64,000 nucleotides of DNA from Collimonas fungivorans Ter331. GTDB lineage: Bacteria > Pseudomonadota > Gammaproteobacteria > Burkholderiales > Burkholderiaceae_D. The notes beneath the pieces are model-generated. The model was not told the DNA's origin. It did not search any database and was given only the letters and a program-made list of their open reading frames with translations. The stretch lies in NCBI RefSeq assembly GCF_000221045.1, contig NC_015856.1:4546542-4610541 (forward strand). Direction: 5' to 3'. Made by a program: the position numbers and the translations under genes. Positions 1 to 7,726 of the stretch are shown here, piece by piece (position 1 is the first letter of the stretch; the number at the start of each line of letters is the position of its first letter).

Positions 1-2
1 CG

Positions 3-77
3 CGCGGACCGGTCGGCCTGGAAGGGCTGACTTCGCTAAAATACGTAGTGTTCGGGCACGGCGAAGTACGCGAATAA
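3..77 (+). CDS. proA: Gamma-glutamyl phosphate reductase, C-terminal end (partial)
   Basis: Only the last 24 codons are present; the gene runs off the left edge. The reading frame gives RGPVGLEGLTSLKYVVFGHG followed by a short tail and TAA. RGPVGLEGLT is the conserved C-terminal signature of ProA, the NADPH-dependent enzyme that makes glutamate-5-semialdehyde in proline synthesis. The partner kinase gene proB is in this window at 30085-31203 on the other strand, so proA and proB are not in one operon here. The identification rests on a short stretch, but the motif is characteristic. Confidence 0.8.
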   Translation, partial: RGPVGLEGLTSLKYVVFGHGEVRE

Positions 78-145
78 AATCCGGCAGGCAGGCCGCTGCC
101 GCCGTCCCCATGCTCCCCTTCCCGCAATAAAAAAAAGGAAACACC

Positions 146-568
146 ATGCTTTGGATCAAATCGCTGCATATTGTCTTCATCGCATCATGGTTTGCCGGTC
201 TGTTTTATTTGCCGCGGATCCTGGTCAACCTGGCCCAGGAAACCGATACCGCCGCCACCACAAGGTTGCTGCTGATGGCGCGCAAGCTGTATCGCTTCAC
301 CACGATGCTGGCGCTGCCGGCGATTGTCTTCGGCGCCTGGCTGTGGCTGGGTTATGGCATAGGCAAAGGCCCGGGCAACGGCTGGCTGCATGCCAAGCTG
401 TTCCTGGTGATTCTCGTGATCGGCTACCACCATGCCTGCGGCAGCCTGCTGAAGAAATTCGAAAACGGGGTGAATACCCGCAGCCATGTCTGGCTGCGCT
501 GGTTCAATGAAGTGCCGGTGCTGCTGCTGCTGGCCATCGTCATCCTGGTGGTTGTCAAACCGTTTTAA
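146..568 (+). CDS. CopD/HemJ-like family integral membrane protein
   Basis: A 140-residue membrane protein opening with MLWIKSLHIVFIASWFAG, the pattern of the CopD/HemJ (UPF0093) family. It has about four hydrophobic segments and conserved His residues in the first helix (LHIVF) and near the middle (LHAKL, YHHACG), which in HemJ-type proteins bind haem. HemJ members oxidise protoporphyrinogen IX; CopD-domain members are linked to copper. The sequence does not decide between them. An A-rich AAAAAGGAAAC ribosome site precedes the ATG. It lies just after proA and 19 bases before the next gene on the same strand. Confidence 0.75.
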   Translation: MLWIKSLHIVFIASWFAGLFYLPRILVNLAQETDTAATTRLLLMARKLYRFTTMLALPAIVFGAWLWLGYGIGKGPGNGWLHAKLFLVILVIGYHHACGSLLKKFENGVNTRSHVWLRWFNEVPVLLLLAIVILVVVKPF

Positions 569-587
569 GCCCGTCCTAGGACCAGCC

Positions 588-1190
588 ATGAGCAAACTCT
601 GTGAATATTATTTTGCGCCGCACTCGCCGTTCGCCTACCTGGGCCACGCGCGCCTGGTGGCGCTGTCCAAGCAATACGACGTCAAGGTCGCAATAAAACC
701 CTGCGACTTGTCCAGGGTCTTCAACACCTCCGGCGGTTTGCCGCTGGCCAAGCGCGCTCCCCAGCGCCAGGCTTACCGGCTGGAAGAACTGCGGCGCTGG
801 AGCGAATACCTGCAGGTGCCGCTCAACCTGCAGCCGACTTTCTTCCCGGTGCAGAGCGACGACGCCGCCAAGCTGATCATCGCCAGCCAGCTGGCGCACG
901 GCACGGAAGCCGCTTTGGCGCTGACCGGGGCTATAATGCGCGCAGTCTGGGCTGAACAGCGCAATATCGCCGACGGCGCCACCTTGAGCGCAATCGCCTC
1001 GGAGCTTGGCCACGACGGCAAGACCTTGCTGAAATCAGCCGAAACCGCCAGCGTCCAGAGCGAATTCGACCGGTTTACCGAGGAAGCCATTTCCGCCAGC
1101 ATCTTTGGCGCGCCATGGTATGTAGTCGACGGCGAAGCGTTCTGGGGCCAGGACCGGCTGGATTTTGTGGAACGTGCTTTCGCCAGATAA
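588..1190 (+). CDS. DsbA-fold protein, 2-hydroxychromene-2-carboxylate isomerase family
   Basis: A 200-residue protein starting at ATG 588 (MSKLCEYYFAPHSPFAYLGH). The SPFAYLGHARL stretch matches the start of 2-hydroxychromene-2-carboxylate isomerases, which have the DsbA/GST-kappa thioredoxin fold with an inserted helical domain. There is no CxxC motif; the catalytic position is Ser in this family, so it should not be a disulfide oxidoreductase. Near the C-terminus FGAPWYVVDGEAFWGQDRLD is the cis-Pro and substrate-loop motif. An upstream in-frame start at 486 would lie inside the preceding gene and is not preferred. The natural substrate is unknown; no naphthalene pathway genes lie nearby. 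Confidence 0.8.
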   Translation: MSKLCEYYFAPHSPFAYLGHARLVALSKQYDVKVAIKPCDLSRVFNTSGGLPLAKRAPQRQAYRLEELRRWSEYLQVPLNLQPTFFPVQSDDAAKLIIASQLAHGTEAALALTGAIMRAVWAEQRNIADGATLSAIASELGHDGKTLLKSAETASVQSEFDRFTEEAISASIFGAPWYVVDGEAFWGQDRLDFVERAFAR

Positions 1191-1212
1191 ATGAATTGTT
1201 TGTTCAAACAAG

Positions 1213-1232
1213 TTAGCTGCCAAGGCAGCTAA
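1213..1232. other. Short perfect inverted repeat
   Basis: TTAGCTGCC and its exact complement GGCAGCTAA are separated by AA, between the isomerase gene and the methyltransferase gene. It would form a 9-bp hairpin in RNA. No T-tract follows, so it is not a classical terminator; it may be a protein binding site or a weak attenuator. Confidence 0.45.
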
Positions 1233-1267
1233 GCAAACTGTAGTACCAACGGAAAAAAGGTCCTCCC

Positions 1268-2503
1268 ATGTCACACCTAGCAACAGATTCGCATTCCTAT
1301 TTTTGTCCTTGCCCGCGCGGGCTGGAAGCCGCACTGGCTGAAGAACTGAATGAAATAGCGCAGTTCAGCGCGCCCGCGGTCACGCTCAAGGTCCATACCC
1401 AGGTGCCGGGCGGCGTCCATTGTTCCGGCTTGCTGAGCGATGCCTGGCGCATCAACCTGCATTCGCGCATCGCCAGCCGGGTGCTGCTGCGCCTGACGCA
1501 TGGCGCCTACAAGAATGAAAACGATATCTACGACATGACGCTGGAGCAGGAATGGGAAAGCTGGTTTCCGGTCAGCCATACCATCCGGGTCGACGTCACC
1601 GCGGTGAAATCGCCGCTGCGCAGCCTGCAGTTCACTACGCTCAAGATCAAGGACGGCATTTGCGACCGTTTCCGCGACCTGTGCAATGAACGGCCGTCGG
1701 TCGACACCGGCACGCCGGACATGCGCATCGTCGGCTTCCTCGACGCCCACAATTTCACGCTGTACCTCGACACTTCCGGCGAAGCGCTGTTCAAGCGCGG
1801 CTGGCGCGCCGAAACCGGCGATGCGCCGCTGCGCGAGAATCTCGCCGCCGGCCTGCTGCGCACCTCCGGCTGGAAACCGGGCACAGTCCTGTTCGATCCC
1901 ATGTGCGGCTCCGGCACCATCCTGGTGGAAGCGGCCCAGATCCTGGCCGGCATCCCGGCCGGCGCCCGCCGTCACTTCGCCTTTGAAAAATTCAACGATT
2001 TCGAAAGCGCGAAATGGCTGGCGATCAAGGGCAGCTTCAAGCCGAATCCGCTGCCGGCCACGCCGACCATCTTCGGCAGCGACATCTCCGGCGACATGGT
2101 GCAGATCGCGGCCAACAACCTGCGCAACGCCGGCATCCTGTTTGAAGTACCGGTCAAGCAGATCGAAGCACAGGAAGTCAAACCGCCGGCCGACGCCGAG
2201 CACGGCATCATGCTGACCAATCCGCCGTATGGCGAACGGATCGGCGTGCGCGGCGACAGCACCCTGAGCAGCGACGACCTGCTGACCGCCTTCTTCAGCG
2301 CCTTCGGCACCACGCTGAAACAGCGCTTCGCCGGCTGGAGCATCTTCCTGTTTTCCGCCGACCTCGGCTTGCCCAAGCTGCTGCGCCTGAAAGAAGCGCG
2401 CAAGACGCCTTTCTTCAACGGCGCGCTGGAATGCCGCCTGTTCCGCTTCGACATGGTGGCCGGCTTCAACCGGCGCGAAGCAGCCAAGCCGAAGGCAGAA
2501 TAA
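1268..2503 (+). CDS. THUMP-domain class I SAM-dependent RNA methyltransferase (RlmL-like)
   Basis: 411 residues. The N-terminal part (about 10-165) has the pattern of a ferredoxin-like plus THUMP RNA-binding region, starting YFCPCPRGLEAALAEEL. The C-terminal half is a Rossmann methyltransferase: LFDPMCGSGTILVEAA is the SAM-binding motif I and TNPPYGERIGVRG is the NPPY catalytic motif of base N-methyltransferases. The size corresponds to the RlmL half of gammaproteobacterial RlmKL, which methylates 23S rRNA guanine (m2G2445); the RlmK half is absent. Exact target nucleotide is inferred, not seen. It is followed by a clear terminator. Confidence 0.88.
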   Translation: MSHLATDSHSYFCPCPRGLEAALAEELNEIAQFSAPAVTLKVHTQVPGGVHCSGLLSDAWRINLHSRIASRVLLRLTHGAYKNENDIYDMTLEQEWESWFPVSHTIRVDVTAVKSPLRSLQFTTLKIKDGICDRFRDLCNERPSVDTGTPDMRIVGFLDAHNFTLYLDTSGEALFKRGWRAETGDAPLRENLAAGLLRTSGWKPGTVLFDPMCGSGTILVEAAQILAGIPAGARRHFAFEKFNDFESAKWLAIKGSFKPNPLPATPTIFGSDISGDMVQIAANNLRNAGILFEVPVKQIEAQEVKPPADAEHGIMLTNPPYGERIGVRGDSTLSSDDLLTAFFSAFGTTLKQRFAGWSIFLFSADLGLPKLLRLKEARKTPFFNGALECRLFRFDMVAGFNRREAAKPKAE

Positions 2504-2536
2504 CCGCCTGCCGGCTCTCCCTGACAAGGTTTCAAT

Positions 2537-2565
2537 AAAACAAGCGCAATCTTTGCGCTTGTTTT
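2537..2565 (+). terminator. Rho-independent terminator after the THUMP methyltransferase
   Basis: AAAACAAGCGCAA, a 3-base loop, then the exact complement TTGCGCTTGTTTT. The stem ends in a T run, 34 bases after the stop codon. Confidence 0.85.
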
Positions 2566-2753
2566 ACTTCTGGCTATCCAGATCCCCTGCATTACCCCGT
2601 TTCGCCCAAAATCAGCCTCTTTCGGAAGCAACCTTGCCCATGTGCATCGCGGGTAAGGTGCGGTCGGAATTTCCTGTTTGACATCTTTTCCAGATTACCC
2701 CCGCCAGAGGCGCTAAAAACGCTTGCATTCCCTGCTCAGGTGACGAATAATAC

Positions 2754-2774
2754 AAATACGAATTGTTCGCATTT
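2754..2774. promoter_or_regulatory. Fur-box-like palindrome upstream of hemP
   Basis: A 21-bp near-perfect dyad with arms AAATACGAA and TTCGCATTT around a 3-base centre, 15 bases before the hemP start. It resembles the betaproteobacterial Fur operator (AATGCGAAT/ATTCTCATT type). Its place ahead of an iron-uptake gene fits iron repression by Fur. Inferred from pattern and context. Confidence 0.6.
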
Positions 2775-2789
2775 ACAGAAAGGACTATA

Positions 2790-2987
2790 ATGAGCCAGAC
2801 GATACGACGCGAAACACAAGTTGAAAAAAACCCTGTGTCCAGCATCACGAAGTCAGTTGCATCAGCAGTCACGCGAATCAAGAGCCAGGATCTGTTCAAG
2901 CAAATGCGCGAACTGGAAATTGATCACGGCGGCAGGATTTACAAGCTGCGGCTGACGCAATTGAACAAGCTGATCCTGACTGCTTAA
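2790..2987 (+). CDS. hemP: Hemin uptake protein HemP
   Basis: 65 residues from ATG 2790, preceded by AGAAAGGACTATA. The C-terminal half DHGGRIYKLRLTQLNKLIL is the HemP signature (HGGxxYxLRxTRxGKLILTK). HemP is a small cytoplasmic protein encoded with hemin uptake genes; in Burkholderia relatives it is reported to activate expression of the hemin receptor. The longer in-frame start at 2763 would overlap the Fur-like site and lacks a ribosome site. No hemin receptor or hmu transporter is adjacent here; the gene heads the tonB/exbBD iron block. Confidence 0.88.
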   Translation: MSQTIRRETQVEKNPVSSITKSVASAVTRIKSQDLFKQMRELEIDHGGRIYKLRLTQLNKLILTA

Positions 2988-3066
2988 GCAGGCAGTTTTT
3001 AATTGATCCAACACCAGCCCGCCCGCAGCAAGCGCCAGCCAGCAAGTTACTAATACAGGAGTGCTG

Positions 3067-3387
3067 ATGGTATCGGAGAAAATCAATCCGGCTTTTGTAG
3101 AGCCGAACGGTGCACCGGCGCAGCCGGAGCTGCTGGTTTCGGCGGTGCTGCACCTGATGTCGCAGTACACCGCGAACAGCCAGGAAATCAGCGGCTGCGT
3201 CAAGCTGGCCTCGGTGATCGAGCGGCACTTGAAGGCGCTGGCGGATTTGCCAAACCTGGCGCCGGTATTGCGCGCAACCTGCCTGCAGTTGTCGGAGCAG
3301 TGGGGCACGGTAGTAGAGAGCACGATGCCGCGGCCTGAGAAGTACAGCCTGTTCAGCAGGTTCGGGACCGCCAGCCGGGTATGTTGA
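3067..3387 (+). CDS. Conserved hypothetical protein in the iron cluster
   Basis: 106 residues from ATG 3067 (MVSEKINPAFVEPNGAPAQP), with AGGAG at the right distance; a GTG two codons earlier is part of the ribosome site. I do not recognise a domain. The predicted protein is soluble and helical (LLVSAVLHLMSQYTANSQE, VIERHLKALADLPNLAPVLR) with two or three Cys and no signal peptide or membrane segment. It lies between hemP and bfd on the same strand, so a role in iron or haem handling is a guess from position only. Confidence 0.65.
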   Translation: MVSEKINPAFVEPNGAPAQPELLVSAVLHLMSQYTANSQEISGCVKLASVIERHLKALADLPNLAPVLRATCLQLSEQWGTVVESTMPRPEKYSLFSRFGTASRVC

Positions 3388-3452
3388 TGAAGCATGGCGC
3401 AGTAACGGCCAACCGCCGCAAGAACATCTTTGTCGGCGGACCAGTATTTAAT

Positions 3453-3482
3453 AATTTTCGATTTCTTAATTTTCGATTTCTT
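3453..3482. repeat. Two exact 15-bp direct repeats upstream of bfd
   Basis: AATTTTCGATTTCTT occurs twice in immediate tandem (3453-3467 and 3468-3482), ending 34 bases before the bfd start. It lies in an AT-rich stretch that probably holds the bfd promoter. Confidence 0.8.
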
Positions 3483-3516
3483 AATCTGCCTTTAAACCAT
3501 GGCAGTGAGGTACAAA

Positions 3517-3747
3517 ATGATCGTTTGTGTTTGCAATAACGTGTCGGATCGCAAAATCCGGCAGGCAGTCGATTCGGGCATGTCTTCCATGTCCGAATTG
3601 CGCGAGAACCTGGGGATTGCCACCTGCTGCGGGAAATGCCATTCCTGCGCAAAAAGCGTATTGCGCGAATGCCTGGATAACCGGGCCCCGGCTGCCCTGC
3701 GCCATGTTCAAGCATTGGTATTTCAACAAAACATACAAACCGCTTAG
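3517..3747 (+). CDS. bfd: Bacterioferritin-associated ferredoxin
   Basis: 76 residues starting MIVCVCNNVSDRKIRQAV. Cys4 and Cys6 (CVC) together with Cys38 and Cys41 (CGKC) form the [2Fe-2S] site of the BFD fold. Bfd binds bacterioferritin and passes electrons to its haem so that stored ferric iron is reduced and released. The bfr gene lies 2.2 kb downstream on the same strand, with tonB-exbBD between. The start at 3517 follows TGAGG; the ATG at 3499 would add six residues not seen in the family. Confidence 0.93.
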   Translation: MIVCVCNNVSDRKIRQAVDSGMSSMSELRENLGIATCCGKCHSCAKSVLRECLDNRAPAALRHVQALVFQQNIQTA

Positions 3748-3770
3748 TACCCAGCGGGATCAGCGCAACC

Positions 3771-4451
3771 ATGTCGTCAGCAACAATCAGCTCCCCTGCG
3801 CTTGCGTGGAAAAAGATCAAACGCATCGGCCCTTTGGGCACGATCCTGCTGCTTCACGTCGCATTTTTCTGGGCATTGAAAAGCGGCTTGATCCACCAGG
3901 CCGCACAGGCCGTCCCAAAAGAAATCTTCGCCAGTTTCATCACGCCCGAAAAAGCGCCTGAACCGACGCCGCCCAAGCCGCAGCCGGCAACACCGAAAAC
4001 CGTCGCGGTCGTAAAGAAGAACATTGCTCCGCCGCGCCCGACCCCGGTCATCAACACGACCCCGTCGGAAACCGCCATTTCCGTGCCGACGCCGGCGCCG
4101 CAGCCGCCCCAGCATGAAGAGCCGGCCGCAGCTGCACCACCGGCACCGCCCGCGGCTCCGCCCCAGCCACGCACCATCACCTCTGGCGTCGAGTACATCC
4201 AGCCGCCCGATGTGAAATACCCTGCCGTCTCCAAGCGCATGGGCGAGGAAGGCAAGTCGGTCATCCGCGTCCTGATTAACGAAAAAGGCCGCGCCGAGCG
4301 CGTCGAGGTGCAAAAGTCCTCCGGCTCCAGCCGTCTCGACGACGCCGCCAAGCAAGCTGTAATGCGGGCGTTGTTCAAACCCTATATGGAAGACGGCAAG
4401 CCGCTGCCGGTGTTTGCCATCGTGCCTATCAATTTCCAGTTATCCAATTAA
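3771..4451 (+). CDS. tonB: Energy transducer TonB
   Basis: 226 residues with the usual TonB layout: a short cytoplasmic start, one membrane segment (about 22-42, LGTILLLHVAFFWALKSG), a long Pro-rich periplasmic spacer (about 55-135, rich in Pro-Ala and Pro-Lys), and the C-terminal domain (about 140-226) with YPAVSKRMGEEGKSVIRVLI and a final FAIVPINFQLSN. It carries energy from ExbB/ExbD to outer-membrane receptors for siderophores and haem. bfd ends 23 bases upstream and exbB starts 79 bases downstream. Confidence 0.93.
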   Translation: MSSATISSPALAWKKIKRIGPLGTILLLHVAFFWALKSGLIHQAAQAVPKEIFASFITPEKAPEPTPPKPQPATPKTVAVVKKNIAPPRPTPVINTTPSETAISVPTPAPQPPQHEEPAAAAPPAPPAAPPQPRTITSGVEYIQPPDVKYPAVSKRMGEEGKSVIRVLINEKGRAERVEVQKSSGSSRLDDAAKQAVMRALFKPYMEDGKPLPVFAIVPINFQLSN

Positions 4452-4530
4452 TCAACGGCGCTCTCGGCGCTCCGCCGAAGTTGCCGCACTAGCCGCCGCA
4501 CTCAATTCACAGATACAAGAGGAGTTCATC

Positions 4531-5271
4531 ATGGAAGTAAGTCCATACGGATTGGAAGCGCTCTGGAGCCAGGGCGATTTCGTCATTAAAAGCGTCGCCG
4601 TGCTGCTGGTGGCGATGTCGATTGCATCCTGGTATGTGATCCTGACCAAAGCCCTGCAGATCCTGCGCTTCCAGCGCGCCGCGCACGCCGCCGGCCACCA
4701 GTTCTGGGACACCACCAGCCTGCCGGAAGGCATCGCCACGCTGGGCACCGAGAATCCGTTTGCCGAAGTAGCCCAGGCCGGCGTTTCCTCGATGCGCCAC
4801 CACGCTGCCCACAAGGGCCATTTGCACGATCAGCTGTCGGTCAGCGACTGGGTCACCCTGTCCCTGCGCCAGGCCATCGACGAGGTCTCAGGCAAGCTGC
4901 AGACCGGCATGGCGGTATTGGCTTCAGTCGGCTCCACCGCGCCTTTTGTCGGCCTGTTCGGCACGGTCTGGGGCATTTACCACGCGCTGGTGTCGATCGG
5001 CACTTCCGGCCAGGCCAGCATCGACAAGGTCGCCGGCCCGGTCGGCGAAGCGCTGATCATGACCGCCCTCGGCCTGGCCGTGGCGATCCCGGCCACCTTC
5101 GGTTATAACGCCCTGGTGCGCGGCAACAAGACCATCATCGCCAAACTGAATAAATTCGGCTTTGACCTGCACGCCCTGTTTGTTACCGGCTCCCGCTCCA
5201 GCAGCAACGAGGCGGACCATGCCAACGGCAGCAACAATGGCGCCAAGCTGGTCGCCGTGAAAGGCGCATGA
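4531..5271 (+). CDS. exbB: TonB-system proton channel subunit ExbB
   Basis: 246 residues from ATG 4531, which follows AGAGGAGTTCATC. There is one N-terminal membrane helix (VLLVAMSIASWYVILTKAL) and two more in the MotA/TolQ/ExbB domain (LASVGSTAPFVGLFGTVWGI and GPVGEALIMTALGLAVAIPA). ExbB pentamers with ExbD use the proton gradient to energise TonB. Upstream in-frame residues to 4414 overlap tonB and are not part of the family. The stop codon overlaps the exbD start (ATGA), so the two are translationally coupled. Confidence 0.94.
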   Translation: MEVSPYGLEALWSQGDFVIKSVAVLLVAMSIASWYVILTKALQILRFQRAAHAAGHQFWDTTSLPEGIATLGTENPFAEVAQAGVSSMRHHAAHKGHLHDQLSVSDWVTLSLRQAIDEVSGKLQTGMAVLASVGSTAPFVGLFGTVWGIYHALVSIGTSGQASIDKVAGPVGEALIMTALGLAVAIPATFGYNALVRGNKTIIAKLNKFGFDLHALFVTGSRSSSNEADHANGSNNGAKLVAVKGA

Positions 5272-5687
5272 TGGGCATGGGTTCCCTGTCCGATTCGGAC
5301 GACGATTTCAATCCGGAGATCAACACCACGCCGCTGGTCGACGTAATGCTGGTGCTACTGATCATCTTCATCATGACAATCCCGGTGATGAACCACGCGG
5401 TCAAGATCGATTTGCCGCGCGCTACCAACCAGCCTGACCAGACCAAGCCGGAAAACATCAACCTGTCCATCGACGCCGACGGCAAGCTGTTCTGGAATGA
5501 CGAAGTGGTTGACCGCAACGAACTGAATGCGCGGATCGCCGTTGCAGCGCAAAAGCAGCCGCAGCCGGAGTTGCATTTGCGCGCTGCGCGCACGGTGCAG
5601 TATGAAAAAGTGGCCCAGGTGATGGCGGCGGCGCAGTCCGGCGGCCTTGGCAAGATAGGCTTTGTCACCGATCCGGACGCCAAGTAG
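5268..5687 (+). CDS. exbD: TonB-system proton channel subunit ExbD
   Basis: 139 residues. A short cytoplasmic start (NPEINTTPLVDVMLVLLIIF) runs into one membrane helix that contains the conserved proton-carrying Asp of PLVDVMLVLL. A periplasmic domain follows (about 45-139), with the typical SIDADGKLFWNDEVV and KVAQVMAAAQSGGLGKIGFV stretches. It works in the inner membrane with ExbB and TonB. It overlaps exbB by 4 bases and is followed by a strong terminator, so tonB-exbB-exbD is likely one transcript end. Confidence 0.94.
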   Translation: MMGMGSLSDSDDDFNPEINTTPLVDVMLVLLIIFIMTIPVMNHAVKIDLPRATNQPDQTKPENINLSIDADGKLFWNDEVVDRNELNARIAVAAQKQPQPELHLRAARTVQYEKVAQVMAAAQSGGLGKIGFVTDPDAK

Positions 5688-5737
5688 GGACGGCACCAGA
5701 CAAGCATTCGCGACGGCCAGCCGTCGCCTCTGCCGGA

Positions 5738-5769
5738 GCCTGCGCATGGCGCCATGCGCAGGCTTTTTT
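5738..5769 (+). terminator. Rho-independent terminator after exbD
   Basis: A perfect 26-bp palindrome (GCCTGCGCATGGC and its complement) at 5738-5763 followed by a T run. It closes the tonB-exbB-exbD transcript. Confidence 0.9.
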
Positions 5770-5804
5770 CTTGTCCGAGGCGATTGGATCGATGCACAAA
5801 TCAC

Positions 5805-5823
5805 AATGAAAATGATTCGCGCT
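5805..5823. promoter_or_regulatory. Possible Fur box upstream of bfr
   Basis: AATGAAAATGATTCGCGCT closely resembles the Fur operator form AATGAGAATGATTCTCATT, with mismatches mainly in the right half. It lies 162 bases upstream of the bacterioferritin start. Pattern match only. Confidence 0.5.
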
Positions 5824-5984
5824 ATCTGATGATGAAAAAGCTTATCGCATGCGCTATCATGGCTGCGATTTCGGTTGAAAGTCGTTTAGACGACGCGCCG
5901 ATCAAGCGAGCAGCCGGCATATAGTCCAGAAATCCCCCGACTTTATCGCTGCGCGCTCCGCATCCCCATCATAGCGAGGTTCCC

Positions 5985-6455
5985 ATGCAAGGCGAAAAAC
6001 AAATCATCACGCTGCTCAACGCGCAGCTGACCAACGAACTGACAGCAATCAACCAGTATTTTTTGCATGCCCGCATGTACAAGCACTGGGGCCTGGAGAA
6101 GCTCGGCAAGAAGGAATACGAAGAATCGATCGGCGAAATGAAGCATGCCGACAAGCTGATCGACCGCATCCTGATGCTGAACGGCTTGCCAAACCTGCAA
6201 GCGCTGCACAAGCTGATGATCGGCGAATCGACGCCAGAGATGCTGCAATGCGACCTGAAACTGGAGCAAGGCGCGCAAAAAACCGTCAAGGACGGCATCG
6301 CTGCCTGTGAAAAGGCTGGCGATTATGTGTCGCGTGAACTGTTCAAGGAAATCCTTGAAGATACCGAAGAACATATCGACTGGCTGGAAACCCAGCTCGA
6401 CCTGATCGACAAAGTCGGCCTGCAAAACTACCTGCAAAGCCAGATGGACGCTTAA
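5985..6455 (+). CDS. bfr: Bacterioferritin
   Basis: 156 residues, the normal length. The diiron ferroxidase ligands Glu18, Glu51 and His54 are in place, with the second set in the C-terminal half (EEHIDWLE), and Met52 is the axial haem ligand at the subunit interface ([13 protein letters not shown]). Bfr forms a 24-mer cage that oxidises and stores iron; Bfd (3517-3747) helps release it. A strong terminator follows and a Fur-box-like site lies upstream. Confidence 0.96.
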   Translation: MQGEKQIITLLNAQLTNELTAINQYFLHARMYKHWGLEKLGKKEYEESIGEMKHADKLIDRILMLNGLPNLQALHKLMIGESTPEMLQCDLKLEQGAQKTVKDGIAACEKAGDYVSRELFKEILEDTEEHIDWLETQLDLIDKVGLQNYLQSQMDA

Positions 6456-6483
6456 ACCGGCGTCTGCCCGGAGTACCGGCTCG

Positions 6484-6520
6484 CGGCTTCCGATTCATCA
6501 TCGGAAGCCGTTTTTCTTTT
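6484..6520 (+). terminator. Rho-independent terminator after bfr
   Basis: CGGCTTCCGAT, a 5-base loop, then ATCGGAAGCCG, followed by TTTTTCTTTT. Confidence 0.9.
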
Positions 6521-6532
6521 CTTGGCCGCAGT

Positions 6533-6853
6533 TTACTGCGCCAATGCCAGCAAACTGCGCATGACGGCTTCCGCCTTCAGTGACGGACCAAGCGCTTCGA
6601 CAATTTTGCGCCTGTTGGCAAGGCCGTGGGTGATGACAACCTGGCTGCGCGGCACATCCAGCAGTTCCGCCAGGTAGCGCACCAGCGCTTCATTCGCCTT
6701 GCCCTCTATAGGCTGCGCCTGCAAGCGCAGCTTGAGTACATTCTCCAGGGGCCCGACGATCTGGCTTTTCTTGGCGTTAGGCGTCACTTGCAGCGCCAGC
6801 CTGACGCCGCCGGCAATATCGGAGCACCATGCAACGCCCGCGTTTTGGTTCAT
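6533..6853 (-). CDS. yggU: DUF167 (YggU) family protein
   Basis: 106 residues. LALQVTPNAKKSQIVG, LKLRLQAQPIEGKANEALVRYLAELL and VVITHGLANRRKIVEA are the conserved blocks of the DUF167/YggU family, small alpha-beta proteins of unknown biochemical role. The start codon overlaps the stop of the upstream yggT-like gene by 4 bases, the pairing seen in many proteobacteria. Family membership is clear, function is not. Confidence 0.88.
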   Translation of the reverse strand: MNQNAGVAWCSDIAGGVRLALQVTPNAKKSQIVGPLENVLKLRLQAQPIEGKANEALVRYLAELLDVPRSQVVITHGLANRRKIVEALGPSLKAEAVMRSLLALAQ

Positions 6854-7392
6854 GCCACCGATGTGATCAGGTAAATCACCAGCTGGTGCACCACCCGCAA
6901 TAGTATCAGCGCCGCCAGCGGCGACAGGTCGATATTGCCGATCAGCGGGATGATCCTGCGCAAAGGCCGCAGCAGCGGTTCATTGAGTGCCCGTACAAAG
7001 GGCGCCAGGGGTGCGTTCGGGTTCACCCAGCTAAAGATCGCCTCGATGATCAGCAGCGCAATCAGTCCGTAGAATACCCACTGGAAAAACAGCAGCGCCG
7101 ACAGGCTGAAGATCAGCGAAGCGTTCAGCGCCGACCTGACGCCCAGCTCCAGCAGGATGCAGATGACGGCCACCAGGGCCGCGCCTATCAGGCTGGCCCA
7201 GTCATAGCCGCCAACCCCTGGCAGCAAGCGCCGCAGCGGACGCACAGCCCAGTCGGACAAGGTAAAAATGAATTGCGCCAGCTGTTGCGGAGGTCGCACC
7301 CGCACCGCCTGGATCCAGAATCGAAGCAACAGGACACCGCCCAGGACGCTGGCGATGGTTTCGATAATCAAGGTGAAAATGTTCTGCAGCAC
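6850..7392 (-). CDS. yggT: YggT family membrane protein
   Basis: 180 residues from a GTG at 7392 (MLQNIFTLIIETIASVLGG), preceded by GGAAAGGGAAAC. There are two YggT repeats, each with a membrane helix followed by NEPLLRPLRRIIP-like sequence; the first copy reads LSDWAVRPLRRLLPGVGG and the second NEPLLRPLRRIIPLIGNIDL. YggT proteins sit in the inner membrane and are linked to osmotic or division functions in some species, without a settled activity. An upstream in-frame ATG at 7521 would add 43 residues lacking family features. It is coupled to the DUF167 gene. Confidence 0.85.
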   Translation of the reverse strand: MLQNIFTLIIETIASVLGGVLLLRFWIQAVRVRPPQQLAQFIFTLSDWAVRPLRRLLPGVGGYDWASLIGAALVAVICILLELGVRSALNASLIFSLSALLFFQWVFYGLIALLIIEAIFSWVNPNAPLAPFVRALNEPLLRPLRRIIPLIGNIDLSPLAALILLRVVHQLVIYLITSVA

Positions 7393-7726
7393 GGCGTGTT
7401 TCCCTTTCCAGATGAGGCAACGATGCAGGCGAGCCGTCGTCAATCCGCGACGACCCAGCCCATTTACTGATAACTTACCCGAATTCGGGTGGAAGATGTA
7501 GAGCCTGTGGGCGAACGCCACGTTTCAAGAAAAGAACGGACTTACCAGCTGGCTATCGTAGCAGTTATTTCAGGTTCGCTGACAGGTCTGCAGGGCGGGC
7601 GCCACACGCATCGCAGCAGTCTGCTGCGCCGATACCCGTAGCCGCAAATAAAAACCCGCTGAAGGGCGCTAGGCCATTCAGCGGGCGATATACCTGAACT
7701 GAATCAGGTAAGCCGACAAACGCTAA
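7393..7726. other. Intergenic region between yggT and the histone-like gene
   Basis: No supported gene. It holds the terminator of the histone-like gene at 7646-7685, a perfect 14-bp palindrome ACCCGAATTCGGGT at 7477-7490, and presumably the yggT promoter. The palindrome could be an operator for yggT-yggU, but nothing further supports that. Confidence 0.6.
7646..7685 (-). terminator. Rho-independent terminator of the histone-like gene
   Basis: On the minus strand CCCGCTGAA, a 13-base loop, then TTCAGCGGG, followed by TTTTTATTT (the A-rich run at 7646-7654 on the plus strand). It lies 42 bases after the stop codon. Confidence 0.85.
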
